A stretch of 64,000 nucleotides of DNA. It comes from Fusarium oxysporum f. sp. lycopersici 4287. Taxonomy: Eukaryota; Ascomycota; Sordariomycetes; Hypocreales; Nectriaceae. The position numbers and the translations under genes were made by a program. The DNA lies in the NCBI RefSeq assembly GCF_000149955.1, contig NC_030986.1, forward strand, positions 4,863,870-4,927,869, given 5' to 3'. Below the pieces are notes generated by a model, which was given only the letters and a program-made list of their open reading frames with translations, was not told where the DNA came from and ran no database searches. Each line of letters begins with the position of its first letter. Position 1 is the stretch's first letter. Positions 35,057 through 46,647 of the stretch are shown in pieces.

Positions 35057-36179
35057 TTATTTAGCCAGGAACTTAGAAGCAAGACCCATAAGACCGGAAG
35101 CGCCACCCTGCTGTCCACCAGCACCGGCCTGGTTCTTGAGGTACATCTTGAAAGCGACTTCACCAGCCTGCTGGATGACGCTCTCCTTGCTCGTGCCCTC
35201 GGATACCTTGCCTGATGCGGCCTTGTTGTCAAAGAGCTATAAATTCATATTAGACGTTGACTTATACGTGTGCTGTACCTCAAAGCTAACCTTACTAGCC
35301 TCGGCCAAGGCAAGTCCCAAGAACGCAGTCTGACTGTTGGCACCAGTGCTGCTCTGGCCCTGGCCCTGGGTGAACATCTTGAGAGCTTGCATAGCAGCAG
35401 CGGTACCCAGACTCTTGCTGTCTTGCTGGGAGTCGTCGTTGTTGTAGGTGTTCTTGTGCTGCTTGATGGCATCTGGTGGTCATATGTCATCAGCATGTGT
35501 CTTGACCCATCGGACAGAAATCTCAAAAAGATTGCTTACCTTCCTCATCGAGGTCCTCATCAGCAAGCTTGTTCTGCTTCTGTCCGAGAGATCCTAGAAT
35601 GCTTCCAAAGAGATCCTTGTCACCAGAAGATCCGGCTTTCTGATGGGCTTCCTCCTTGGCGTTGTCAAAGTCGACGTTTCCACCAAGGAAGCTGGAAGAG
35701 CCACCGCCACCCTGAGACTCTGTGTATTGTTAGATTCGCTCGCTCGAGTGGAAGCCTGCGTTAATAACTAACGGATGCCACCGGCAGGAGGGTACTGCTG
35801 TTGCTGGCCGTACTGGCTCTCTTGTTGTCCGTAACCTTGCTGCTGGCCATAGCCTTGTTGTTGGCCATAGCCCTGGTCTTGGCCTCCGTAGCCCTGCTGC
35901 TGTCCATGCCCTTGCTGCTGGTGTTCTAGAAAGAATATTAATTAGCTGAAGCTATCTGGAGTCTGAGTTATAGTTGAGATGTCGAGATCAGTAAAATAAC
36001 GGCTAGCTGTTGCTTTAACCTCCCTCGACGGTCTGAGGTCGTATGAGGGGCATCATGGATTCTTGGCGGGGTAATAAGAGCTATGAGGTAAAATATGAGG
36101 ACGGAGACATGAACATACCCTGACGCTTGTCCTTGTCGTCGTCAAGATAATCCTTAGCGGCGTTGATGAGCTTATCCAT
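35057..36179 (-). CDS. Q/G-rich conserved fungal protein
   Basis: Five exons (36179-36119, 35925-35773, 35719-35540, 35472-35291, 35236-35057) give 251 aa. The N-terminus (MDKLINAAKDYLDDDKDKRQ) is a charged helix. Residues 21-70 form a Gln/Gly/Tyr repeat region, with several GQQQGYG units encoded by exon 2 alone. The rest is a helical, Ala/Lys-rich domain with two related segments (GTAAAMQALKMFTQ and ESVIQQAGEVAFKMYLKNQ). This layout matches a conserved fungal family often labelled beta-flanking protein or by a DUF number; the function is unknown. The repeat resembles prion-like, phase-separating or surface-adhesive sequence, but there is no signal peptide. The gene is convergent with the amidase gene, about 150 bases apart. 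Confidence 0.85.
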
Positions 36180-37129
36180 GATTGCGATGTGGCTTGAGGG
36201 GATGGAAAATATGTTTGTATTGAAAGTTGTTTAGTATCGAGAGGGAAATGTAAATGTGAGAGAGGTTGATGATGCAAAGGATAAAAGTTGAAATAGAGAG
36301 GGGTCCAAGTCTCAGGTACTGTATGTACATTGAGCTCGGAGAGCGGACGTCCAATCAGCTCAATTAATAAAGCCTTTATTACATGGCCCTCTAGCTAGCA
36401 GTGCCTACCTACCAGAGTGTATGACTGTTCGTTATGCTGTATTATCCATCCAATACTTTGCTGCGATTGCCCTGGAGGTGTCTGACGTGGATCCAGCTGT
36501 ACAAGCTACAGCTCCCCTCATAATTATGGGGAGCTTGTCACGACCTACGCAATCCATTCGGCCTTAGTGGGACCTGTAGCATTAGCCACTGCTTATTTCA
36601 GCTGCCATGGATCATAGCTTCAGCTGAACTGCGTCGTCACGTATGAAAAAAGACCCCGACTGACTGTATTGACCGACACTGAATAAGGTACCTAGCCAGA
36701 GGTAAATGGGTTTTATGTCGTTGCATCTTTTAGTCACGACAGTCACTCTATAGAAAATGCGTCAATTCATATACGTGGCGCATCAAGGGCGCACACGTCA
36801 GCTATGTCTGCCCAAATGCTCCCTACACTCCAGGTATCTGTGTTGTAGTCCCAGTCGTGACAAATCAAATATCCAGTTCAATCGTGAGTTTGCAAAAAGA
36901 AAATAATCAAGTGAACAACCGGCTGTGAGCGTCTCGTGTATCCCGCTTTTCGCCATCCAAATCAGTAATTTCAGCCTAAACTCCGTCGTGCCCTAGGCAC
37001 CGTGTCTCTGGTCGACTCGTCTGATGTCGCGGCAAACACTGCTACTTGCTGCCCTCGTTTCGGTCGTGTCACGCATCTTACAGGCCGGTAGATCGATAAC
37101 TCGTTGGAAGCCATCTCGTCGCCTCGTGA
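36180..37129. other. Tandem-gene spacer
   Basis: About 950 bases holding the promoter of the Q/G-rich gene and the 3' region of WC-2. TACC repeats occur near 36405-36412. No gene is supported. Confidence 0.5.
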
Positions 37130-38768
37130 TTATACAGATTGATCCACCGTAGGAGGATGACTGGTGCTGGTTCTCTTCTTCTCCCTCTTGGCCCAGCGTA
37201 AACCGCAGGCGTTGCATAATGTCTTCGGTCCTTGGGGTCCCTTTCTCCATTCCGGTGAGTCCAGGGTGCCTGTATCATGTTAGTATTGAAGCAACAGGCC
37301 ACTTACGTCGACAAAACCACTTACCACAGTCCGTACACACATATTCCTCAGACGTCTTGAGCTTCTTCTTTTTATCGCCTGTTCGAGGGTCCCGCTCCAT
37401 CGGAATTGCAATTCCTGCATCGCCCTTGATCAGGGTCGGGCTAGCATTACCAGTCGTAATTCCCCGGCTTCGTTCGCCCTCGATGTATCGCAATCCCGTC
37501 AACATCTCAATCGTGTCTGTGTGCGATGCCCCTTCGTAACGTGCCATCTTATCCTTCAGCGAATCCTGTCGACCACCTGCGACTGAGCCTTCGAGATTCT
37601 CGCGTGTAAGAGCTTTATTGAGAGCTGCTCGATCGGCTTCTGTCATTCCTCTTTCGCTAACCGGGCGGTAAAAGGTTCCCGAGGAGACGCCGGTTCCTTC
37701 AGATGGTGTCATGTCTGAGCGACCCTCTTGACTCTGCAGCCACTGCTTCTGCGCCTCGTCGTTTTCGGCCTCCTCTTCACGACGGAGCTCGGCGATACGG
37801 CGCTTTAATCGTTCATTTTCGATCTTATGCTCAAGGAAAGAGTCTAAAAGTCCAGCGTTTTTGGTGGGATATGGTCGCGCCATCATGAACACGGCCTGGC
37901 AGAAGGGTGACTGGTTATTTGGATTGGGGGCGAACTTGGCGCCAGCAATGTGAGCATGGCCGACAGTCTCAAAAATCGCATATTCGGCGTCCTTCTTTTT
38001 GAAACGGTAAAAAAGTCGTAGCGGGTTGCCTGATGCGATGGATTCGTTGAGTTCTGCGACGAAAACACCTTGGTCGTCTGGGTGGATCAAGTCTTTCAGA
38101 AATACATCTTGGATCTCCTCTACACTGTATCCAGTGACCTGGAGAATGCTAGGTGATGCGTACTTAATGCGACCGTTCGCATCGAGAATCTGTAAAAAGT
38201 CTCTGAGCTCTTCTACAACCTTGGCGGGCCAATTTCTTCGCTTGGTGAACTCAGTAAGGGTGCTGGCGCCAGCAAGATTCATCTGAGCAAACGCGCCAGC
38301 AGGGAGGGGCCCTGCGCCAGGAACATTGTTGGCTGCTGTGTTGAATTGATTTTCAGCTCTCACGACAGACTCTTCTGTTGTCGATTGCCCGTTGCCGAAA
38401 GAGCCGCTCATGTTGGAGTCATCTGCGGATTCGATGTTCATTGGAATGTCTGTTATGCCGCCGAGTATACTATTATCGAGCATGGCCATAAGATCGTTGT
38501 CCTGACCATCAGCGCCCATCTACAAAATCGGGTTAGCCGAAATGATCGAAGATCAAGGTTGCGTTGGCCTTGGCCGAAGGGGGGCGCTATAGATAGGGCC
38601 GCAGCCCCCGGCGTCGGCGTCGCGGGGAGGGGAGTGGTAATTGACCTGGCCACCAGTCATGTCGGGGAAAGAACCGATATCGAGGTTGAAACCGTAGAAA
38701 TTGTTGAAGTTGTTCGGATGAGGGGCGCCCTGGGGCGGAGGTGGTGGTGGAGGTGGTCCGTGGGACAT
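37130..38768 (-). CDS. wc-2: White Collar 2, blue-light regulator
   Basis: Proposed exons 38768-38646, 38519-37325 and 37269-37130 give 485 aa. WC-2 binds WC-1 to form the light-responsive, DNA-binding White Collar complex in the nucleus. The start MSHGPPPP matches the family's typical N-terminus. A PAS domain spans about 150-260 ([20 protein letters not shown] to [14 protein letters not shown]). A coiled-coil/basic segment follows ([17 protein letters not shown]). The GATA finger is C436-x2-C439-x18-C458-x2-C461 (CTDCG, then [10 protein letters not shown]), split by intron 2 exactly at CG|TLDSPEW. The first intron is uncertain. The acceptor (TTTGTAG, with GCTAAC branch point) looks real, but the only GT donor in frame is the weak CAG|GTCAAT, and the sequence between is unusually protein-like. 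The 3' exon is short, ending soon after the finger. Confidence 0.92.
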
Positions 38769-41483
38769 GGTTGCGGCGCATTCATGTGGCAGTCGAGCAT
38801 TCGTAGTTGCATTGGTGAGAACCCAGAAAGGGTAATGCCAGTGGCCTTGGGCGTGGCCTTGGTGGTCTCTTCAGCGCTCGACTCAGTGGATGCGACAGCG
38901 GTAGCGATAAGAGCTGGGGATAAGTTGTCCAATTGGAGATATTGCTTCGATGGCTTGAGTACCATGAGAAATACCTAAAAACGAAAAGATATATCCGGGT
39001 CGTATCGGCGCTTTTTTCCCTTCAATTTTGTTTTTGGGTATGGTGAAGGCGAATTCTTAAGCTCAACATCTAACTCGAAATGTAGAAATGGATGTCGAGC
39101 TTCCCCTCTCTACTGTCCACTGAGATAATGAACAGCAAAGAACATCAAGTAATCGGCCAGGAACAAAGCGGTAAAGAAGTTGAAGGGAGCCCTATTAGAT
39201 GCCGATAAAATGTTAGAAACAACAACAAAAGTTGAAAAATGTGGTTGGCATGATGAAATTAAGTGAAGAGGCAGCGCTGAAGGGGCTCGAAATAGATCAA
39301 GGCATGGACCGAGATGTTTGCACGGGCACGGGCACAGATTGGAGTTACCTGGCTGACAGTACTCAGATGGGACGCCTGGTATAGCAAGAAATAATAGTGC
39401 ATGTGAGAGGCAAGATTGTGAAAGGGTTTGGATGAACTTGCTGTGACGGGGCAAAGTGAGATGAGATATCTGCAAGCACATATCCATCTGTCATGTCACC
39501 TACCTACACCACGGTTTCTAGTAGCGTCTTTGGATAACAAAGAATGGCCCGCTTTCTGAGTCAAGGCGAGGCTCAGGATCGCTTTGAAAGGAGCAGATCG
39601 TTAGGTTCACAGCAGAGACAGAGGTTGAGAGCGACTTTTAATTGTTTCCCCTTGCTTGGGTCTGATGACAGGGCAGCAACAGGCTTGTGGTGTGTGTGTG
39701 TCCATCTCAAATCAGTCCATAGACTGCCATAGCTGGCTGGGCAGCTTAGCAAGTGTGGCCAGGTACTATCAGGGATTTAGCCACTGTAAAACATGGCACT
39801 TTTGGAGAATTGGATTCTTTCACACATGGGAATTTGGGCTGCCTTGGACTGAACTGGGCATGAAACGTCACCTCTTGTGTCCGGGGCCCAATCTGCACTG
39901 CTCGGCAAGACCCCCTGTTCTTGTCTTTAGCCTCATGGGCACTTGTCCAACAATTGAGCCAGGACAAGACGAGTGTGCCGGAGGTTATGCCCCGGGAAAA
40001 ACGGGCTAGTGGCTCACAGGAGTTCCTCCAGCCGGATCTATTGGTTGACTTCATCGGCGTAGTCCGTTTTAGCGCACCCTTGGGTCGCCTTAGCCGGATC
40101 CAGCGTAAAGGGTCCAGCGGCAGTAGCGCAAGCCAAGCGCCAAGGCAGGCCACCATCCACAGTGGCTGACCAATATTTGTAGTATCTCGTTCGAGGCTCG
40201 TAGGAGAAATATCGATTCTCGTAGGCATTCATGATGTCTGATTAGTCTGACGTTCAGGGGGATCATCGCGGGGCAGTTACGGGGGTCTGTTGCAGAGATT
40301 CGTGATCGAGATATCAAGAAAGAAAATGGCATCGGGGAACGAGAGATGCCCAAGGGGTGAAGAGAAAAATGCCATGTCTTGTTCAAAACCACATAGTAGG
40401 TTGCATGTCTGCACGTCTCGTTAGCCTATCCTCGTAAGCAAATCCTTCCCTCATTTGTCGCCTCATCTAAAGTCTGCTGTTTTCTCAGTTTTTCATGCAA
40501 GGAAAACAGAGATATGTCACTGTCATAGCACAACTAGTGTCACCCAAAAGCAAAATGCGCTATTTGAACTGCTTGAATGTCCCGGGGAGTAAGAAAACCT
40601 CTGACATGAAGCTAGGGCGCCAAAATCAACTGGTCTAAAGACCTGCTAAGATATACTAAACTTACCTAAATATTTTTGTCACTTAGGACAAAGGTCCCAA
40701 GGTTTCTTGTCTTTCCCTAAAATGTTTGTATCTCGTTGCTTCTCCAGCTCTCTAGACCCTTCGAGACCCTTAGGCTCTCAGGGAGAACCATCAAGCATTG
40801 TCGCTCCAGCTGTAAGGGGTCTCGGGTCTACGTTGTACAGACCCAAAGTGGAGTGGCGCCGGGACTGGTGTGGTTTGCTTGTGTTTTGACCCAGGGACGT
40901 TGGAGGGCTTGATTTAGGGGTCCCTGGAGACTTGCCACTTGATGCTCTGCTGACGTCGAAAAGACGTAATATTCTAGTCGATCTCATCAATTGATGAAAC
41001 GTCACAAACTACTTGCCATGAGAGAATGAGAAAATGAAACGGTTTCGCCAGCGTCAAAAACAATGCTAAAGTGTATTGTTGAGCTCAAACAGCTTTCCAA
41101 AACTGGCCAATTTTGGAGAAATGATTAGTGAACAGGCCATACAGGCAGGCAGGATGGGTGATAGATTTGATGGATCATGGTACTTTCCATTTTCTCTCCC
41201 CAGTGAAGCCGCGGGAACTCCGGCTAAACCAAGCACGTGATTACGCATCGACTGGTCCTGGCTTTCGAACCTCTCAACGCGTCTTTGTACCTAACGTCGC
41301 GTTACCCGCCAATTTGACTTCAGCTGCCTGATCCACGCTAACGAGCGACACTTGTTGTCTACCTTATCCAAGGCCTCGACGTTCTTGTGACTTGTGAACT
41401 GCAGCTTTTCTTAGTAGTCGATGATTTATTCTCAGTAATCGACACTACCGTCACTACGCTCCCCTGATGAGGTAGTAGTCACC
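38769..41483. other. Divergent spacer, WC-2 / RAD50
   Basis: A 2.7-kb spacer between divergent starts. The part near WC-2 is probably a long leader and promoter. Several 60-160-codon frames on the minus strand (for example 39746-40228) show no family resemblance. A short ATG frame at 40038-40232 (-), beginning MNAYENRYFSYEP, reads somewhat gene-like but is only 64 codons. No RNA or mobile element was recognised. Confidence 0.45.
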
Positions 41484-44400
41484 ATGTCCAGAATCGACAA
41501 GCTTTCGATCTCGGGTGTGCGGTCCTTCAGCCCCTCAGTCCGTGAAGCTATCCAGTTCAATACGCCTCTTACTCTTATTGTCGGCTACAATGGATCGGGA
41601 AAGACAACAATCATTGAGTGTCTAAAATATGCCACGACCGGCGAGCTGCCGCCTAACAGCAAGGGCGGCGCTTTCATTCATGATCCAAAGGTGCCGACAT
41701 GCGTATTTCTTCAATAAGCAGATCTTGATGCTAACATAATGTAGCTTTGCGGTGAGAAGGAGGTTATGGCCCAGGTCAAACTCCAATTTCGATCGATCAA
41801 TGACCGTCAACATGTCGCTACTCGAAGTTTACAACTTACCGTCAAGAAGACAACCCGCTCTCAGAAAACCCTAGACTGCTCCCTGGTTGTAGTCAACAAT
41901 GGAGAGCGAACAACAACTTCTACTCGGCAAGCTCAGCTAGATGAAATGATCCCAGAGCGTCTCGGTGTTTCTCCTGCAATTCTTGATGCTGTCATTTTCT
42001 GCCACCAAGACGAATCCCTCTGGCCATTGAGTGAGCCGGCTGCTTTGAAGAAACGATTTGACGAGATATTTGAGGCCATGAAATATACGAAAGCCATCGA
42101 CAACCTCAAGGTCCTCCGAAAGAAACAAGTCGAGCAGCTCGGTAAGCTTCAGAATGACGAGGCTCATAACAAGGTGAACAAGGATCGTGGTGACAGGGCC
42201 GAGAAGAGGATGAAGGCCCTACAAGCCGAAATTGAGGGATCTCGAGAAACTTGTGAGTCGATCAGTTCTGAAATGGAGGAAACGCAAGACAAGATCCGAA
42301 ACATCCGAGAAACGGCGAACAGCCACCTTGCAATTGTGCAGAACCTTAACACCAAGCGTGAGCAGCTTGAGTACAGAGAAGAGGCTGTCAAAGAATTGAA
42401 GGCCACTATCGATGAATTGCCCGATGACGACGGAAAGCTCGAGGGTGACCTAGCACATTATGAAGACCGTATGCAGCATCTTCAGGATGAGGCCGACCAG
42501 AACAAAGCACAGTATAATGAATTGCAGACCGAGTTAGGAAAATCACGAAAGGAACTTTCTGCCAAGCTTTCCGAACAGGGCAAACACCAATCGGACAAAG
42601 ACAAGTACGAGCGTCAATTGAAGATACGCATGGAAACCATTCAGGAAGCCGCCCAGTCTTACGGCTTCTCGGGCTTTGACGGCGATCTTTCGGATCACCA
42701 TGTGAAATCCTTTAATGACAGACTTCAAAAACTTTTGAGCGAGAAGAAACGGGACCTGGAGCGCTTGCAGAAGGAAAACTCCGCTGAGCTCGACCGGGCC
42801 ACTGGCGTCATCACTGAGCTTGAAGGCCGCAAAGCTGCTCGCATACAAGACCGCGTGTCCGCGAAGCAACGAATGGGCGCTATTGAAAAACGCACTTCGG
42901 TACTCCAGAACGAGTCAAGTCAGATAGACGTGGACGAGGGTGCCAAGGCTGTACTTGATGGGCAGATGCAAGATCTTGAAATTAGATTTCACACAGCCCA
43001 GAAGACCTTCGAGAACGCCGATTGGGACCGCCAAATCTCTGACGAGAACGATAAGCTGCATCAGCTTGAGAATGAGAACGATAAGCTAGGCCGGGAGCTT
43101 GTAGAATGTACTCGTCTAGCGTCTGAGCGAGCCCAACTTGACTACAGGAAGAAGGAACTTGGTGACCGCAAGCGCAAGCTTGATACCCTGGCAAGCACCT
43201 GGAAGCCGAAGCTCGACAAGATTCTTGGCAGTGATTGGCAGCCGGAGACACTCGATTCCAAGTTCCAGGCATTGGTTAAGGACCAGAGCAAGATTGTCAG
43301 TGAGGTACAGAAGTGTCGTGAACAAATCCGCCAAAAACAGCAGAAAGTGGATTTCAAATTGAGGACTTCTAAGGAGTCCCATGAGAAGAAATCCAAGGAG
43401 GCGGCTACTTGCCAACAGCAGGTTGTCAATGCTCTTCTTGCCGTTCGCGACAATGCTACCGTTGAGGATTACAAAGAAGAAATCGAGGTCACTGAGTCAC
43501 AGGTGGAGGAGCTCAGGAATGACTTGAGCCTCTTTGACGCTCTCGTGGATTATTACACAAAATGCAAGCGCTTGCTTGATACTAAACGCAAGTGCTTACT
43601 ATGTGATCGCCATTTTGATGACAACCAAGCTGCAAGCATGGAGCGCTTGAGCAAGAGGATCGACAAGCACCTTGACCCCAAAGGCAAAGTTGATACAGAG
43701 AAGGACCTCAAGGACACCGTCGCGAACTTAGAAAAGCTACGATCTGTCAGGGGATCTTATGATACGTATGAGCGGTTGACTGCCGAACTGCCTAGTCTTC
43801 GAGAAGAGTGCAAGGTTGCCGAAGCAGAGTTTGATGCCCTTGAGAGACAAGTGGAAGAACAGGGATCCGTCGTGTCGGCTGAGGAAGAGAAGCAGAAAGA
43901 CTTGGAAGATATGTCGAAGACGGTCCTCAGCATTGCACAAACTGTCAAGGATATTGCAGAGTCCGAGAACCAGGTTGACCGTATCATGTCTCAGCAAATG
44001 TCAGGTGGGGTCACTCGAAGTCCCGACGAGATTCATGAGCTTCAAGCTGGCCTATCGGACCAGATGAGGAACCTGAAAAATCGCATCGTGAAGTTGACTA
44101 CGGATCGCCAGCGCACAAAAGACCAGCTCAACTCTCTTGAGCTTGAAAAGAGCGAGTTAAGAAACAAGATCAGCCGAGCAGCGGGTCAATTAGACAAAAA
44201 GCAGGACCTCCAGAATCAGATCCAGGCACTGAAAGAAGAGGCCTCGCATCAACGAGACGTCATCCAGCGAGCTGATGAGGAGTTGGAGACCATTGAGCCC
44301 AGCATTACTGAAGCAAGGTCTGCCCGTGATGAAGTCCTAAGACGTGGCCGGGCCAAGGAGCAAGTCATTGCTGACGCCCGTGATGCCGTAGCCAACTCTG

Positions 44401-45461
44401 TCAACGAGATGAAAATGATGGATGCTGATATTCAAGATTATATCGACCGGGGCGGACCCTCTAATCTTGCATCTAATGAACGATCCATTGCCACACTTGA
44501 GAAGACAATTGCGAGTACTGAAAAGGAGGTCACAGACCTTACTGTTCGTACGAACAAGCTCAAGCAGGACATTGACAATGGAGACCGTAAGAAGAAAAAC
44601 ATCAAAGACAACCTGAACTACCGCAAGAACCTTCGCACGATCGACGTTATCCGTCAAGAGATCGCTGAGTTGGAAGACCGCAATGCAGATGAGGATTACG
44701 AACGCCTCCAGGCTGAAGCTCGCATGCAAGAGAACCACTATAATCGGCTTCTTGCTGAGCGAGGCTCCGTTATGGGATCTATGAAAACTAAAGATGAAGA
44801 GCTTGGGAGGCTCCTTCAAGAGTGGGAAATGGACTACAAGGACGCCAAGAGAAAGTATCGCGAGTCGCACATTCGCGTGGAAACGACCAAGGCTGCTATT
44901 GAAGATTTGGCGCAGTGTAGCTCGGCCGTGGACAAAGCTGTGATGCAATTTCACTCCATGAAGATGGCCGAAGTGAATCGCATTGCTGGCGAATTGTGGC
45001 AGAGCACCTACCAAGGAACCGACATTGATACTATTCTCATCCGCTCAGACAATGAGTCAAACACAGGCAAACGCAGCTACAACTACCGACTCTGCATGGT
45101 GAAGCAAGACACTGAGATGGACATGCGTGGTCGATGTTCTGCTGGACAAAAGGTTCTCGCGTCTATCATCATTCGCCTAGCTCTGGCTGAGTCTTTCGGC
45201 GTCAACTGTGGCCTTATCGCACTCGATGAGCCCACCACAAACTTGGATCGCGACAATATCAAGAGTCTGGCGGAGAGTCTCCATATGATCATCAAAGCCC
45301 GACAGGCACAGAGCAATTTCCAGCTTATTGTGATTACTCATGACGAGGACTTTTTGCGACATATGAGGTGTAGTGATTTCTGTGACAGTTTCTTCAGAGT
45401 CAAGCGAGATGAACGACAAAATAGTGTCATCTCGAGGGAAAGCATCACAAAGATCTTCTAA
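41484..45461 (+). CDS. RAD50: RAD50 DNA double-strand-break repair ATPase
   Basis: Two exons (41484-41690, 41745-45461) give 1307 aa, the usual size for the family. RAD50 is the SMC-like ATPase of the Mre11-Rad50-Nbs1/Xrs2 complex, which tethers and processes DNA ends and maintains telomeres. The Walker A motif is GYNGSGKTT (34-42). Two long coiled-coil arms flank the zinc hook CLLC (C686-x2-C689). The ABC signature is in [11 protein letters not shown] (around S1201), and Walker B is [12 protein letters not shown] (D1230, E1231). A conserved HDE switch follows in VITHDEDFL. The single intron lies after HDPK in the N-lobe. Its donor AAG|GTGCCG is weak, and an alternative GTATTT 12 bases downstream would add four residues in frame. 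No defects are visible. Confidence 0.97.
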
Positions 45462-46647
45462 TAGGTGTATCAAGTGCTCAAACAAGACGGCTTGAGATTT
45501 GATGTCGGACAAATATGTAAAATAGGCTGAGATATTATCAGCGTCAAAACATTGTTCTTGGCGTTTAGGAGCGTGTACAAATATTATCATATATTCGCTT
45601 ATCGTTTGTGCACTGCGATACCCTGGTGTTGCTCCTATAACACTTGGGTAAACAGACGTTCGATTGTATCGACGGCCTCATTCAGCGTTGGGTGCAGCGG
45701 TATCAAATGATGTCTTCTGACGCAAATCCGCCCCAAAATGCACGATGTTAGGATGAGAACTGGTTCGATGTCGTCTCTTCCTAGGACGTCAGCTCATTAT
45801 GAAGAAGGGATACGAATAAATCATATCAGGAACTCACACTGTTCGTCATGCAATTCCAAGGAACCCATTCTAACCCATCCTGGACAAGTCTCAAGCTAGG
45901 TGAACTAGAGAGGAATCAAATTAGTTTCCGATGCTTAGTCAAAGCAAGAAGATCATCAGACACGCACAAGAACCGAAGAGTCATTCTGGTGAGCAATTGC
46001 ATATGTAGTTGACTTTGGTTGTAGCGGCCTGCTCGAGCTAACACTTACATTCGTTAGATTCATACAATAAGCCGAAAGATCATCTTGGAGGCGAGTACGT
46101 AAAAGTCTACGGAATTATGCCCCGGCAATAATATTCGGACTCCACACACACCCTTGTTCTTGGGGTCTTGATGTCGTTGACGCTCTTATTTCACTGCAGT
46201 GGAATTATTTCTCCACCCTCCAAGAGACCAGACGGCTCCTTTTGCCGAATTGCTCGAAAAAGTTCCTGGCCTCGCCCTCGCGCCTCGGATTTAATTAATG
46301 AATACGGTAGTCATGGTTGTTGCGTGCGTGGTCCCCGTTTTCGGAGAAAGGATCACAATGCAATTGACTACAACAACTCAACTCAATCTCTTTCTCCCCT
46401 TTTTGACCAGGATCCTCATATGAAAATCTTTCACAGACGTAAGGTGAACGCAGAGTAACCAGGCCAAATATAACCGTATTGAGAAAACTACAGGTTCCTG
46501 ATTAGCAATCGCCGTTGCGGTCAACGCCGGCTTCCGGACAAGGATCTTTACAGCTACTACGTCGACGACTTTCAATCATTTCAAATAGGTGAAGGGAAGT
46601 AGGGGTTTTATCTTTACATCTAGCCTTTTGGGCTTTCTTGCGCAACA
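45462..46647. other. Spacer with possible gene remnant
   Basis: About 1.2 kb between RAD50 and the MFS gene, both on the plus strand. On the minus strand between 46080 and 45635 there are several splice-like signals (GTAAGT near 46052, CTCTAG, CCTAG) and a 47-52-codon frame ending at 45635 that contains HPTLNEAV. I could not assemble a consistent gene from these. The right end holds the MFS promoter and leader. Confidence 0.4.

Noticed and set aside
39746..40228. 160-codon minus frame upstream of WC-2
   Set aside because: No recognisable motif and competing frames of similar length on both strands; probably WC-2 upstream DNA.
38769..41483. Enrichment of GATC light-response cores between WC-2 and RAD50
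   Set aside because: About ten GATC tetramers by eye, which is close to the chance expectation for 2.7 kb.
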